Of a DNA stretch of 64,000 nt, positions 27,501 to 35,931 are shown in pieces (positions within the stretch are counted from its first letter, which is position 1; each line of letters begins with the position of its first letter). The notes under the pieces are model-generated. The model was given only the letters and a program-made list of their open reading frames with translations. It had not been told where the DNA came from and made no database searches. The DNA comes from a virus, in the IMG/VR virus record IMGVR_UViG_3300037502_003770, positions 241,643 through 305,642 of that record. One strand, given 5' to 3'. The position numbers were made by a program, and so were the translations under genes.

Positions 27501-29204
27501 TTATCTGATTTAAATAAAGAAGAACAAAAAATTCGTTCCGAAATAAATGATAATGATTTAAAAGAACAGGTTTATTATAATTTTAAAACAATATATGAAA
27601 GATATTTATATAATAAAGAATATAAACCTTTTGCCGATAATAATGGTATTCCGTTAGAACAAAGTTTTCAATTTGTTGATAGAGTATATAAAGATATTTC
27701 TCAAGACGTAATATTGACTTATGATAAACTTGTTCAAGATTCAAAAACCGATGATATAAGTATTTATACATCTATTTCAAATTTATTATCACATAATAAT
27801 TTTATATTTTTCCCTTTTCAAAATTTTATAGCATCAGGTGATGGTAATTTAGAAGAGTGGATAAAATGTTTTCAAGTAAGTAATACTAATATAAGAGAAA
27901 ATCAATCAAAACCTAGTTTTGTTTGTATGTTTACAGGTGGTTATTCTAATTATTTAAATATTGATAATAATTCTCCATCATATCCTGATGATGGTGTTAA
28001 AATATATAATTTTGATGAAAACAGTAATTATGTTATAAATAATAATTTACCACAAGATTTTTTATCTGGTAATACAATATATTGTTTTAGATATAATTAT
28101 GGTCAACAAAATGAAGCTGTTTTTAATGGTATTAATTTAAGTACAACCCAATTTAATAATACTGATGCTTCTTTAAAAATACAAGATTCCGTAATTAATC
28201 AACAATATAATTCAAACCCTATTTCTAAAGGACAGAGTTTATTAAATATTTATAGAAATTTATCATATACTCTATCTTCAGGTATATATTATGGTAATGT
28301 ATGTATTCAACCTACACAATATATACAATTAGATAATGTACCTTTATTTAATGGTTTATATATGATATATGAAGTTGAACATAAAATGTCTACTAATAAT
28401 AGATTAGAAACATCTTTTAAGGCTTACCGTATTAATAAATATGTTATTCGTTTAGTAACAGATATTGCTTTAGATATATTTGGTATTGATACAGGTGTTA
28501 ATAGTTCACAAAATGAAATTAATACTACTAATACAAATAATTCTAACGATACACTATTTTTACAAAGTAAAGTAAAAGAAAATTCAACTCAATTTGTTCA
28601 GAAAGCACAAGATATAGCTACTAAATTTAATATTAATCCAGATTGGTTAATGTTAGTTATTGATACTGAAACAGGTTTTAATGATAATGTAATTAGAGGT
28701 AGAGTAAATAATAATGTTGGTTTAACTCAATTATTACCGATTACAATTCAAGAATTAATTAACCAATATAAATTAAATATTTCAGTAGAAACATTAAGAA
28801 ATAGAATTATAAATGCACCTTATGTAAATATTAATTCAAATGGTTTAGATAAAACTAAAGGTTTCTTTTATACAGGTAATCATGATAATAATGACCAATT
28901 AGATTATTTTTATATGTACTATAATATAGCTTCAATAAAAAACAGAAACATTAAAGATATTTATCCAAGTTTTTATCATATGAAAGCTTTTGGTTTTGAA
29001 CCTTATGGGGTATATGTCAAATATCTTAAAAGTAATTCTTCTGATTCTGAATTTAGAAAAGATTCTTTATCTTATAATCCAGAAGTTTTAAAATATAATT
29101 CTGATGTTATTGGTAAAGAAGGTATTATTGAAAATATGATTCAATTCTTTAACAATAAAATGAAAAAAGAGTACAAGTATCCTATCGAAAATCTTGTTTC
29201 TTAA
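24594..29204 (+). CDS. Giant baseplate hub protein with C-terminal lytic transglycosylase domain
   Basis: 1536 residues. The first about 200 residues (IKISANYVPEVNIEFIDIKG, later PPPLFKLIVKGGYGLFTEFD) resemble tail-hub domains of the gp27/gpD kind. A long central region contains coiled-coil segments. Residues about 1330-1480 are an SLT-type domain: AQDIATKFNINPDWLMLVI, the catalytic Glu at about 1359 in DTETGFN, and NNVGLTQLLP. This is the expected place for a tail lysin that cuts peptidoglycan at injection, as gp5 does in T4 with a different fold. The next gene starts 3 bases later. Confidence 0.75.
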   Translation: MVNKILSNKYNNVLFVDPNAVAANDTVDIYNISTSPENIRPHLEFYCIPRIGNNITLDKNNKAILSDNNSINNIKVNFLGFDSNTGHYTNKYLTDIYNQERTDNFEGFGITNINIKISANYVPEVNIEFIDIKGRSISDINSPYRRLFDVPPPLFKLIVKGGYGLFTEFDLYITKHEISSDESQNLIIKADFIGDRYGVLTDVLLGYLNSVYFMESNSTGIDISSQTKATSFYEFMSRSKVLYSNVDKFKKNSSLFKKQEAIQEKINKIKEVDDNIKNLLSIDELLSQIKSLYETNSTKYTLVNNNLISSPNIINIGDNEFSIELDKIFVSDYIKTVKKQFSDLLFNINSSFPEFGLNYNIDEDIEILTFTNQNNSLGLRFTKIIEKNKNYLSTLEKELKSTNELLAKEAEDIVFQTISSKPTIGNIFSFILKDTDKFLKLLKQSGDEGGKRTLRINNNIKTRGGYPTVINNSGKVIYPGILDEFKDFPEVKFVEKYLNALINKKLTDSEIDRQFISQGTNTTQTGNESYIPISVDESFSIRKSLGVENYYYNINNDFRKIFTNVFLRYVVLRDSIYYNQFNNENILTFYAKAEARNIVYSMIANKKMLDILTKKGFDTLNKSNYYEDLVRTIFNNQLPEEIIKINKGKEEKIPFEIGLIKEKIDYLSTSNKDYNSLKIIKADENYTFSPSQVTISSTNDIISEYINGQKNFIDNILDSFVFDDLNKLEFNQNFFFNKDKNYNNELGNSNSDFLNLKDNNILTKIFNYIVGIETKNNLYSFFQTATIKEYNFSKDSIDTTNGISIDVLFNSLSYSSDASYFRDFITKMTFKLSTPSLVEIPYLFILYFGYILKEMNKSNSTFINDIGRSIDFQGLNSNIDEQFFIDEYNSFLNNSNLFEYKILPESTDENEKFFLDNFLIKRYILVKNNNCFRILKQESKRTFSQVNDNKINTYLKHLISEMLNVAKSYLSDLNKEEQKIRSEINDNDLKEQVYYNFKTIYERYLYNKEYKPFADNNGIPLEQSFQFVDRVYKDISQDVILTYDKLVQDSKTDDISIYTSISNLLSHNNFIFFPFQNFIASGDGNLEEWIKCFQVSNTNIRENQSKPSFVCMFTGGYSNYLNIDNNSPSYPDDGVKIYNFDENSNYVINNNLPQDFLSGNTIYCFRYNYGQQNEAVFNGINLSTTQFNNTDASLKIQDSVINQQYNSNPISKGQSLLNIYRNLSYTLSSGIYYGNVCIQPTQYIQLDNVPLFNGLYMIYEVEHKMSTNNRLETSFKAYRINKYVIRLVTDIALDIFGIDTGVNSSQNEINTTNTNNSNDTLFLQSKVKENSTQFVQKAQDIATKFNINPDWLMLVIDTETGFNDNVIRGRVNNNVGLTQLLPITIQELINQYKLNISVETLRNRIINAPYVNINSNGLDKTKGFFYTGNHDNNDQLDYFYMYYNIASIKNRNIKDIYPSFYHMKAFGFEPYGVYVKYLKSNSSDSEFRKDSLSYNPEVLKYNSDVIGKEGIIENMIQFFNNKMKKEYKYPIENLVS

Positions 29205-29207
29205 TTT

Positions 29208-29816
29208 ATGCCGTTATTTAATTTTCTTATTGAAGATAAAAAGATTATCACAAATCAAAATAATTCTGAAATATATAATTATTGTTCTTATTCAGATAAT
29301 ATATTTGAAAATGAAGTCAATATTATATATGGTTATGAAAAAGCTAAACAAATTTTAAATAAAAAAATAGATGTTTCTACATACAAAATAACTGATAACA
29401 TATATTGGTTAGCTAAAAAAGATGAAAGTAGTAAATATTTTATTGATGGATTAAATTATATTACTGATAATATATATGATATACTAACAAAAAATATTCA
29501 TATTAAAAAAATAGATATTTCTTTTGAAGAAGATTATTTTAGTAAATTAGATAATATTATTAAAGATGAAAGTATTATATATACAAATAATAAAATTGAC
29601 TATTATCTTTATTTAGATAATATTATTTATATTTTTGATTTAAGGTATTTATATTATTTTGAAATGAATAAAGAAATATCATTATTATATAATAAACTCA
29701 ATAAAGGTGTATATGATAAAACTAATGAAAAATATAATATATACAAGAGTTTATTTTATAAAGAAAATGATATTTTAAAATATATACCATTCTTTTTGAA
29801 AAAGCACTATTTATAA
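29208..29816 (+). CDS. Hypothetical baseplate-module protein, 202 aa
   Basis: It starts 3 bases after the hub gene. It is rich in Ile, Tyr, Asp and Asn, with alternating strands and helices (YYLYLDNIIYIFDLRYLYYF) and no known motif. From position it may be a baseplate or fibre-attachment component. Confidence 0.55.
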   Translation: MPLFNFLIEDKKIITNQNNSEIYNYCSYSDNIFENEVNIIYGYEKAKQILNKKIDVSTYKITDNIYWLAKKDESSKYFIDGLNYITDNIYDILTKNIHIKKIDISFEEDYFSKLDNIIKDESIIYTNNKIDYYLYLDNIIYIFDLRYLYYFEMNKEISLLYNKLNKGVYDKTNEKYNIYKSLFYKENDILKYIPFFLKKHYL

Positions 29817-29826
29817 TAAAAATATT

Positions 29827-30012
29827 ATGGAAAATAATAAAATAACAAATAAAGTAGAAAAGTTTTTAAATAAAACTTCTAAAGAAGAAACAAAAGAAAC
29901 TGTTAAAGTTATCAATAATAATGATGGTTTAATTGATTTGAATGAAGTAATAAACAAAACAGTTAAGAGTTCAGACGGTAGAACTTTATTACGTGAAGTT
30001 ACAAATTACTAA
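29827..30012 (+). CDS. Small hypothetical protein, 61 aa
   Basis: Highly charged and soluble (KFLNKTSKEETKETVKVINN), ending GRTLLREVTNY. Ten bases after the previous gene. No known family. Possibly a chaperone or scaffold fragment, but nothing shows this. Confidence 0.55.
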   Translation: MENNKITNKVEKFLNKTSKEETKETVKVINNNDGLIDLNEVINKTVKSSDGRTLLREVTNY

Positions 30013-30018
30013 AAAATA

Positions 30019-30035
30019 CTATTTATAAATAAATA
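30019..30035 (+). promoter_or_regulatory. CTATTTATA element (candidate phage promoter)
   Basis: ctatttataaataaata begins 26 bases before the ATG at 30045. It also contains TATAAATA, the T4 late promoter core, in the same strand. Confidence 0.5.
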
Positions 30036-30044
30036 ATATTTATA

Positions 30045-30656
30045 ATGGAATATAAATCTAAATTTAAACATTTACTTGAATTTAATATTAAAGGTACTAA
30101 AGATTTATCTTTAAAAGAAATAGATGGTGATAACAATACGGATTCTACTGGTTTAGAATTACCAGATTTAGGTTTAGATGAACCTAATCAAAATAATGAA
30201 TTACCTTCATTACCACCTACTAATAATGAAACACCTCCTGAAATGGAGAGTAATATTGATACAAATGAAAATCCTTTAAGCGGTGATGTTGATGTTTTAG
30301 GTTCTATTGCTAAAGTACATGCTCAAAAATTAGATAAAGTTTTAGATTTTATCAATGATTTAAATGATAAAATGAAAAATTTAGATAAAACAATTGAAAC
30401 ACAAACTGAAACAATATCCAAACAACAAGAAGAAATAAAAAAATTAAAACCTCCTACTCCATTAGAAAATTTATATAGAATGGTAGATATAACTGGTGGT
30501 AAAACAATAGACCAATATTGGAATAGTTATTCTCAAGATAAAGGTTTAGATAAAAGCTTTACTCCAGATGAAGAAGGTTTTTATAGTATAGATATTAAAG
30601 ATATTAATACTAAATCTAGTACATCAGTTAAAGATTCTCTTTTTAATAATAAATAA
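30045..30656 (+). CDS. Virion-module protein with Pro/Asn-rich linker and coiled coil, 203 aa
   Basis: The N-terminus is short and basic. Residues 40-75 are acidic and Pro-rich (LPSLPPTNNETPPEMESNID). Residues about 95-145 form a coiled coil (KLDKVLDFINDLNDKMKNLD). It has its own promoter-like element and ends 2 bases before the next gene. The layout suits a structural or scaffold/linker protein. Confidence 0.55.
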   Translation: MEYKSKFKHLLEFNIKGTKDLSLKEIDGDNNTDSTGLELPDLGLDEPNQNNELPSLPPTNNETPPEMESNIDTNENPLSGDVDVLGSIAKVHAQKLDKVLDFINDLNDKMKNLDKTIETQTETISKQQEEIKKLKPPTPLENLYRMVDITGGKTIDQYWNSYSQDKGLDKSFTPDEEGFYSIDIKDINTKSSTSVKDSLFNNK

Positions 30657-30658
30657 AA

Positions 30659-32056
30659 ATGTCAATTTTTAGAAGTTATATCAATAAACAATCTACATTA
30701 ATAAACAGTAATGCTAGTACAAACACGACTAATAATTCATTAAATCCTATTATAGAAATAGGTTATGGTAATAGTAGTATGAGTTTTACAGGGACAACTG
30801 TACCTATAACAGCTACAACTTCTAGTAGATATATTTTTGATATTGATTTAACTCCTTTAAGAAATAAAATAAATTATTATGAATATAATTCATCTCTTTT
30901 TGAAAAACATACTTTAAATTTTACAAATGTTATTTCTTTTAGTAAAGATGAAATAATGTATGATTTTTTAGAAAATAAAAGAGCAAATGATATTACTTTA
31001 GTTTTATATAAACTAAATGAAAGTTTTATACAAGGTAATGGATATGATTATGTTTATAATACAAATACTGTAATTAATCAAAATCAATTAAATACAGCTT
31101 CTAATTGGATAAAAAGAGATAATACGAATAATTGGACAGAAGAAGGTTCTTTTACTACATTAGACCCATCTGATATTATTGATACACAATATATTGAATA
31201 TGGTTATGAAGATTTAAATTTTGATGTTACAAACTATATTAATAGTGTTTTATTTAGTGGAACAACTCATTATGGTTTTGGGATATGTTTATCATCTAGT
31301 ACTGAAACTTTAAAAAGTGAAAAGTATAATGTAATAACTTTTTATTCAAGAACAACTAATACTTTTTATAAACCTTATTTACAAAGTAAATATAATGATT
31401 TTGTTTATGAGAACAGGAATAAATTTTATTTAGATAATGTAAACACTTTATGTTTTAGTACATCTAAACCTTTAAACTCATCTCCTACCGTATCTATTAA
31501 AGATTATAATAATCTATCTTTTTCAAGTTTTACACCTATTAAAATAAGTAAGTTTTTATATAAAATAGATTTTTCCGTAAGTTCATCATCTTACCCTGAT
31601 TTAGTTAATTTTTATGATGAATGGTCTTATAATAATAAAACTAGAATACAAGAATTTACTCTTTATGATAGTGAATCATTATATGAAATGGATAGTCATA
31701 TAAATAATTATGAATTATGGTATGGTGTACATGGTATTAAAAACAATCAAACCATTTCAAATAGTACAGGTACTAAAAGAATAAATTTAAATATTAAACA
31801 ATTAAAAGATTCAAGAATAACAAACGAACCTGAAATTTTTAATTTACAATATAGAGTTTACACAACACAAGGTAAGAATGAAATAGAAATCATTCCTTAT
31901 ACAAATATAAATAAAATTGAAAGTAATTATTACTTTGATATAGATTTTTCTTGGTTTATACCTCAATTCTATTATTTACAAATAAGAGTTGCCAATAATG
32001 ATATAGAATATAAAAACAACCAATTAATAAAGTTTAGAATTGTGGAGAATTTTTAA
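30659..32056 (+). CDS. Virion surface/fibre-type protein, 465 aa
   Basis: Beta-rich, Ser/Thr/Asn-rich sequence. Residues about 150-240 show the pattern W-E-E-G-S-F-T-T-L-D, then FDVTNYINSVLF, GFGICLS and NVITFYSRTTNTFYKPYL. It is reminiscent of DNRLRE-type beta domains in fibres and cell-surface proteins (Asp-Val-Thr strand, sheet, then FxSRe....P.L). There is no signal peptide. It is the last gene of the structural run before the replication module. Confidence 0.55.
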   Translation: MSIFRSYINKQSTLINSNASTNTTNNSLNPIIEIGYGNSSMSFTGTTVPITATTSSRYIFDIDLTPLRNKINYYEYNSSLFEKHTLNFTNVISFSKDEIMYDFLENKRANDITLVLYKLNESFIQGNGYDYVYNTNTVINQNQLNTASNWIKRDNTNNWTEEGSFTTLDPSDIIDTQYIEYGYEDLNFDVTNYINSVLFSGTTHYGFGICLSSSTETLKSEKYNVITFYSRTTNTFYKPYLQSKYNDFVYENRNKFYLDNVNTLCFSTSKPLNSSPTVSIKDYNNLSFSSFTPIKISKFLYKIDFSVSSSSYPDLVNFYDEWSYNNKTRIQEFTLYDSESLYEMDSHINNYELWYGVHGIKNNQTISNSTGTKRINLNIKQLKDSRITNEPEIFNLQYRVYTTQGKNEIEIIPYTNINKIESNYYFDIDFSWFIPQFYYLQIRVANNDIEYKNNQLIKFRIVENF

Positions 32057-32129
32057 AAAATATTTTTCTACTATTTATATAAAACTATTAACAATTTTAA
32101 ACTACAATAGTATATTAAACAAATTAAAT

Positions 32130-32157
32130 AATTTTAAACAAACAAAAACATTTTAAC
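32130..32157 (+). promoter_or_regulatory. Conserved A-rich leader before ssb
   Basis: Immediately before the ATG at 32160 is aattttaaacaaac followed by aaaaacattttaa. The same order (aattttaaacaaa, then aaaacattttaa) occurs at 35896-35923 before the VWA gene. A ctatttatat copy lies upstream at 32071. It could be a leader for translation without a Shine-Dalgarno sequence, or part of a promoter. Confidence 0.45.
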
Positions 32158-32159
32158 TT

Positions 32160-32990
32160 ATGGGATTTCAATCAAAATCTAATGCCCCACAAAAAAACGT
32201 TCATTTTATCCAAATCAAATCTGAACAAGACGAAAACAAAGTAATTACTGGTAAATTTTTTCAAGTAACAACTAAAGACCCTGAAACTAACGGTTATAAA
32301 ACCGAACTAATGAAATCAGGTGCTAATCCAAAACCATTTTTCGGTTATCTAATTAGAATAGATAGAAAATTAGATGCAACAATTAAGAAAAAAGATGGTA
32401 CAATTATTTTAGACCCACATTTAGTATTTGTATTTAACGATGGTCCGAAAGACCCGAATGAATATCATTTAAAAATGCGTTGGACAACCGATAAAGGTCA
32501 AGTAGAAATTAATACTGGTACTTTATTAAATAGTTTAGCTGGTTGTAAGAAGTTTGGTTATTTTAAACTTTCAATTGTAGAAAGCGAAGATAAAGAAACT
32601 AACAAAAAAAGACACAATATCTATCTTAGAAATGATATTAACTTTAAAGGTGATGTAGCATCTTTCTATCCTCCAAAAGACGGTTCAGAAGATAAAACAA
32701 AAACCAGATGGATGTATGACTACAAAGATATTCCAGCTTTTTCTATTAAAGAAAATATTAAAGGTAAACTTAGAGATGTAGATAATAAGGAAGAACATCA
32801 AGAATTTTATTTAAATTTGATTGATAATCATATTCAACATAAAATTGATAAGTACTTGGAATCAATATCTGTAACAAAATCTGATGAATTTCCTTTAGAT
32901 GTAGAAGACTATGAAGAAGATGATATTATTTCAGATGTAGAAGAAACGGAAACAAATGAAGTTTTAGAAGACGATGATTTACCGTTTTAA
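32160..32990 (+). CDS. Single-stranded DNA-binding protein (gp32-type)
   Basis: 276 residues. The N-terminal two thirds form a beta/OB-type domain. The last about 45 residues are strongly acidic and end EVLEDDDLPF, the typical C-terminal tip by which SSB proteins recruit partners. It heads the replication/recombination module, next to the UvsX gene, and is followed by a strong terminator. This suggests it is made in large amounts as an independent transcript. The gp32 relationship is inferred from tail and context. Confidence 0.75.
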   Translation: MGFQSKSNAPQKNVHFIQIKSEQDENKVITGKFFQVTTKDPETNGYKTELMKSGANPKPFFGYLIRIDRKLDATIKKKDGTIILDPHLVFVFNDGPKDPNEYHLKMRWTTDKGQVEINTGTLLNSLAGCKKFGYFKLSIVESEDKETNKKRHNIYLRNDINFKGDVASFYPPKDGSEDKTKTRWMYDYKDIPAFSIKENIKGKLRDVDNKEEHQEFYLNLIDNHIQHKIDKYLESISVTKSDEFPLDVEDYEEDDIISDVEETETNEVLEDDDLPF

Positions 32991-33008
32991 TTAATTTTTA
33001 TTATTAAG

Positions 33009-33053
33009 TTAACAAGCGTTATTGATATTTTCTTTAACGCTTGTTAATTATAT
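33009..33053 (+). terminator. Intrinsic terminator after ssb
   Basis: A 13-base stem: ttaacaagcgtta (33009-33021) pairs with taacgcttgttaa (33035-33047), with a 13-base loop and a T-rich tail. It rules out the upstream in-frame ATG at 33022 as the recombinase start. Confidence 0.85.
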
Positions 33054-33090
33054 TCATATTTTTATCAATATTAAATCCAAATTTATACAC

Positions 33091-34218
33091 ATGTCAAGAA
33101 TTAAAGAAAAAGAAGAGAAAAAAAGTATTACAAAAAAAGTTTTTTCATTATCAGATTATAAAGAAAATAATGATTTAAACGAATCATCAAAAGACAAAGA
33201 AATGTCTTTTTATGAATTAAGTCCAGCTTTTAAAGAAGCTACTGGGTTGCCTGGTTTTGCAAAAGGTTATGTCCATGTTGTAAGGGGGTTTTCAGATACA
33301 GGTAAAAGTACAGCAGCATTTGAGGCAGCTGTAGCAGCACAAAAATGTGGTGATATTCCTGTGATTATGGATATGGAAAACAACTTAGATTGGAAACACT
33401 TAGAAAATATGGGTTTTGAGTATACTGAAATTGTTGACCCAGATACAGGTGAAGTAACAGGTTATGATGGTAATTTTATTTATGCTGATACATCTTATAT
33501 TGTAAGACATATTTCTAAAAAAAGAGATAAAGCTGCGACAGAAGCAACAATTGAAGATAGTGCCAAGTTTATACATAAACTTTTAGACGACCAAGCATCA
33601 GGAAAACTACCATTTAATTTATGTTTTATTTATGATTCAGTTGGTGTACTTAATAGTATTCAAACTGTAAAATCATTAGATAATGAAACATCTAATAATA
33701 ATCAATGGAACGCAGGTGCTTATGAATCATCTTTTAAAAGTATTTTAAATCAATTAATTCCAAATTCAAGAAAAGAAATTTCTGAATATATTAATACTTT
33801 AATTGTAGTAAATAGAGTTTGGGAGAAAAGTGTAGCTGGAAAACCTGTTATTGAAAATAAAGGTGGTAAATCTTTTTATTCAGCTTGTAGAACACTTATT
33901 CATTGTGGTGGTGTAATGTCTCATGGTATTAAGAAAATTAATGCTGTTAAGAATGGTAATACTGTTTTATTAGGTAATGTTACTAAATTATCAGTTGTTA
34001 AAAATCAATTAGGTGGTGGTTACGGAGGTATTTCACTAGAAGGTGATATTATTTCAACTCCACATGGTTATATTTCAAATACACCTGAAGCTATTAAAAA
34101 ATACAAACAAGATTATTTAGAGTATTTTGCTAAATTATTAGGTGATAATGATTTTGAATTAAAAGAAGATATTAAATATACAAAAGAATTTTTAGATGAA
34201 GAAGGAAGTATTGAGTAG
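33091..34218 (+). CDS. uvsX: UvsX/RecA-type recombinase
   Basis: I choose ATG at 33091 (MSRIKEKEEK) rather than 33022, since the earlier codons lie in the terminator. The protein is 375 residues. Walker A is GFSDTGKST (66-74) and a Walker-B-like strand occurs at LCFIYDSVGVL, followed by a QWNAG segment and a Gly-rich loop (LGGGYGGISLEGD). Size and motif order fit the strand-exchange recombinases of T4-like phages, which load on SSB-coated DNA. The next gene (exonuclease) overlaps its end by 23 bases. Confidence 0.8.
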   Translation: MSRIKEKEEKKSITKKVFSLSDYKENNDLNESSKDKEMSFYELSPAFKEATGLPGFAKGYVHVVRGFSDTGKSTAAFEAAVAAQKCGDIPVIMDMENNLDWKHLENMGFEYTEIVDPDTGEVTGYDGNFIYADTSYIVRHISKKRDKAATEATIEDSAKFIHKLLDDQASGKLPFNLCFIYDSVGVLNSIQTVKSLDNETSNNNQWNAGAYESSFKSILNQLIPNSRKEISEYINTLIVVNRVWEKSVAGKPVIENKGGKSFYSACRTLIHCGGVMSHGIKKINAVKNGNTVLLGNVTKLSVVKNQLGGGYGGISLEGDIISTPHGYISNTPEAIKKYKQDYLEYFAKLLGDNDFELKEDIKYTKEFLDEEGSIE

Positions 34219-35335
34219 AACTGTTAAACCAATACCTAAATTAAATACACTACCATTAACCAATACTATAACTTTATTAGTTGATGGTAGTTATTTAATT
34301 AAAAAATCATTTTTAGGTGCTGATAGTTTAAACAATTCTCAAGGCACACATATTGGTGCATTATATTCATTTATAATGACAATTAGAAAAATTATAAAAG
34401 AAACTAATGCTAATAAATGTGTTGTATTTTTTGATGGTGATAATTCAGGTAAATATAGATATACTTTATATGAAGATTATAAAGCTAATAGAACAAGTAA
34501 AGATTGGTATAAAAAAATATCTCTTTCAGAAAAAGAAGTTTTAAATGAAGAGATAAAACAAAAATCACTTCTTTCCCAAAAAGTAAAAATTCAAAACTAT
34601 TTAGAAAACTTGTATATTAGACAAATAGAATGTGAATATATAGAATCTGATGATTTAATAGCTCAATATTGTAAAAATTATCATAAAGAAGAAAAAATAC
34701 ACATATATACTAATGATAGAGATATGTGCCAATTAATAGAATATGATAATGTATCAATTTATTTAGCTAATCAGAAGAAACTTTTTAACAAAGATAATTA
34801 TTTTTTGTTATTTAAACATTCTTATAAAAATCTTAAATTGATAAAAACTATTTGCGGTGATTCATCTGATAATATAAAAGGTATTAAAGGTTGTGGTGAA
34901 ACTGTTTTATTAAAACATTTTCCTGAATTAAACGATAATACTACATACGATTTTTATTATATTATAAATAAAGCAAAAGAAATAAATGAAGAAAGAATTA
35001 AAAACAAACAAAAACCTTTAGCTTTTTTAGATAATATAGTAGATGGTATTTTTTCAGGTGATTTAAAAGTAAAATCAGCTATTAATCAATTTAAGATTTA
35101 TGATGAAATCATTGACTTACTAAACCCAATATTAAACCATGAAGCAATACACGAATTAAAGATTATATCTGAATATCCATTGGATATTGAAAATAGGACA
35201 AGCAAACATTTACTTGAAATGATGAACCAAGATAGTTTTTTTGAAAATTATAAAGGTAGTCTATCAAGTTTTACCGAACCGTTTCATCCTTTAATTTTAA
35301 AGGAAAAACAACTTTATAAAGAAAACAATAATTAA
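34196..35335 (+). CDS. FEN/5'-3' exonuclease family protein (T4 RNase H-like)
   Basis: 379 residues. It contains the acidic metal sites of the FEN/PIN fold: TLLVDGSYLIKKSF, KCVVFFDGDNSGKYRYTLYE, ESDDLIAQY, YTNDRDMCQL, and the helix-3-turn segment CGDSSDNIKGIKGCGETVLL. This order matches phage 5' nucleases that remove RNA primers and flaps. It is coupled to the recombinase gene by a 23-base overlap, and the C-terminal about 120 residues lack known motifs. Confidence 0.85.
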   Translation: MKKEVLSRTVKPIPKLNTLPLTNTITLLVDGSYLIKKSFLGADSLNNSQGTHIGALYSFIMTIRKIIKETNANKCVVFFDGDNSGKYRYTLYEDYKANRTSKDWYKKISLSEKEVLNEEIKQKSLLSQKVKIQNYLENLYIRQIECEYIESDDLIAQYCKNYHKEEKIHIYTNDRDMCQLIEYDNVSIYLANQKKLFNKDNYFLLFKHSYKNLKLIKTICGDSSDNIKGIKGCGETVLLKHFPELNDNTTYDFYYIINKAKEINEERIKNKQKPLAFLDNIVDGIFSGDLKVKSAINQFKIYDEIIDLLNPILNHEAIHELKIISEYPLDIENRTSKHLLEMMNQDSFFENYKGSLSSFTEPFHPLILKEKQLYKENNN

Positions 35336-35351
35336 TTAAATTCAAATTTAT

Positions 35352-35888
35352 ATGGAAAATAATAAATCAGATTACATTTTTACTTTAAAAATCAATAATC
35401 ATAATATTTCTCAAAGATGCTTCCCAGCTGATATTTTTAATCATGATGTTAGATATAATGTTGATATTAAAGATATTAGTAAAAATTTTATTCACAGATT
35501 ACAAACTATTCTTAGTAAAAAAACTAATGAATTAACATTTTTTGATACTGAAGTAAAGGGTCTTTCTAAAAGAAAACCAGATTTTATAGTACCAGAAGAT
35601 TTAACAGAAGCTTTCAGTTATTCATTATCTTATGATAATAATACAATTATTGAAAGAAAGTTTACAGTTAAAAACTTTAATATTAAATCAACATATAGTA
35701 ATGAACTATATGAAGAAATTTTAAATATTACTAGAGATATTTCTGATAAGCTTTTAGCTGCTGATAAAAAACAACAAATCGAAGAATATTTATTAACAAA
35801 TTATTATAATTATCAAATTTCTGATATTAGAGTAATGGAACCTTCTAAGAAAAAAGCTCTTTTACAAAAAGTAAATCATTTAATTTAA
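35352..35888 (+). CDS. Hypothetical protein, 178 aa, in replication module
   Basis: Mixed alpha/beta protein with many charged residues, starting 16 bases after the exonuclease. No signal peptide or metal motif is visible. It may be a small replication or recombination accessory protein from position only. Confidence 0.55.
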   Translation: MENNKSDYIFTLKINNHNISQRCFPADIFNHDVRYNVDIKDISKNFIHRLQTILSKKTNELTFFDTEVKGLSKRKPDFIVPEDLTEAFSYSLSYDNNTIIERKFTVKNFNIKSTYSNELYEEILNITRDISDKLLAADKKQQIEEYLLTNYYNYQISDIRVMEPSKKKALLQKVNHLI

Positions 35889-35895
35889 TAAAACT

Positions 35896-35923
35896 AATTT
35901 TAAACAAAACTAAAACATTTTAA
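35896..35923 (+). promoter_or_regulatory. Conserved A-rich leader before the VWA gene
   Basis: Shares aattttaaacaaa and aaaacattttaa with the ssb leader, at a similar distance from the ATG (here 35932). Confidence 0.45.
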
Positions 35924-35931
35924 ACAACTTT

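Noticed and set aside
33022-33090. Upstream in-frame start for the UvsX-like gene
   Set aside because: These codons lie largely within the terminator stem after ssb and encode an unrelated hydrophobic stretch. ATG 33091 gives the conserved start.
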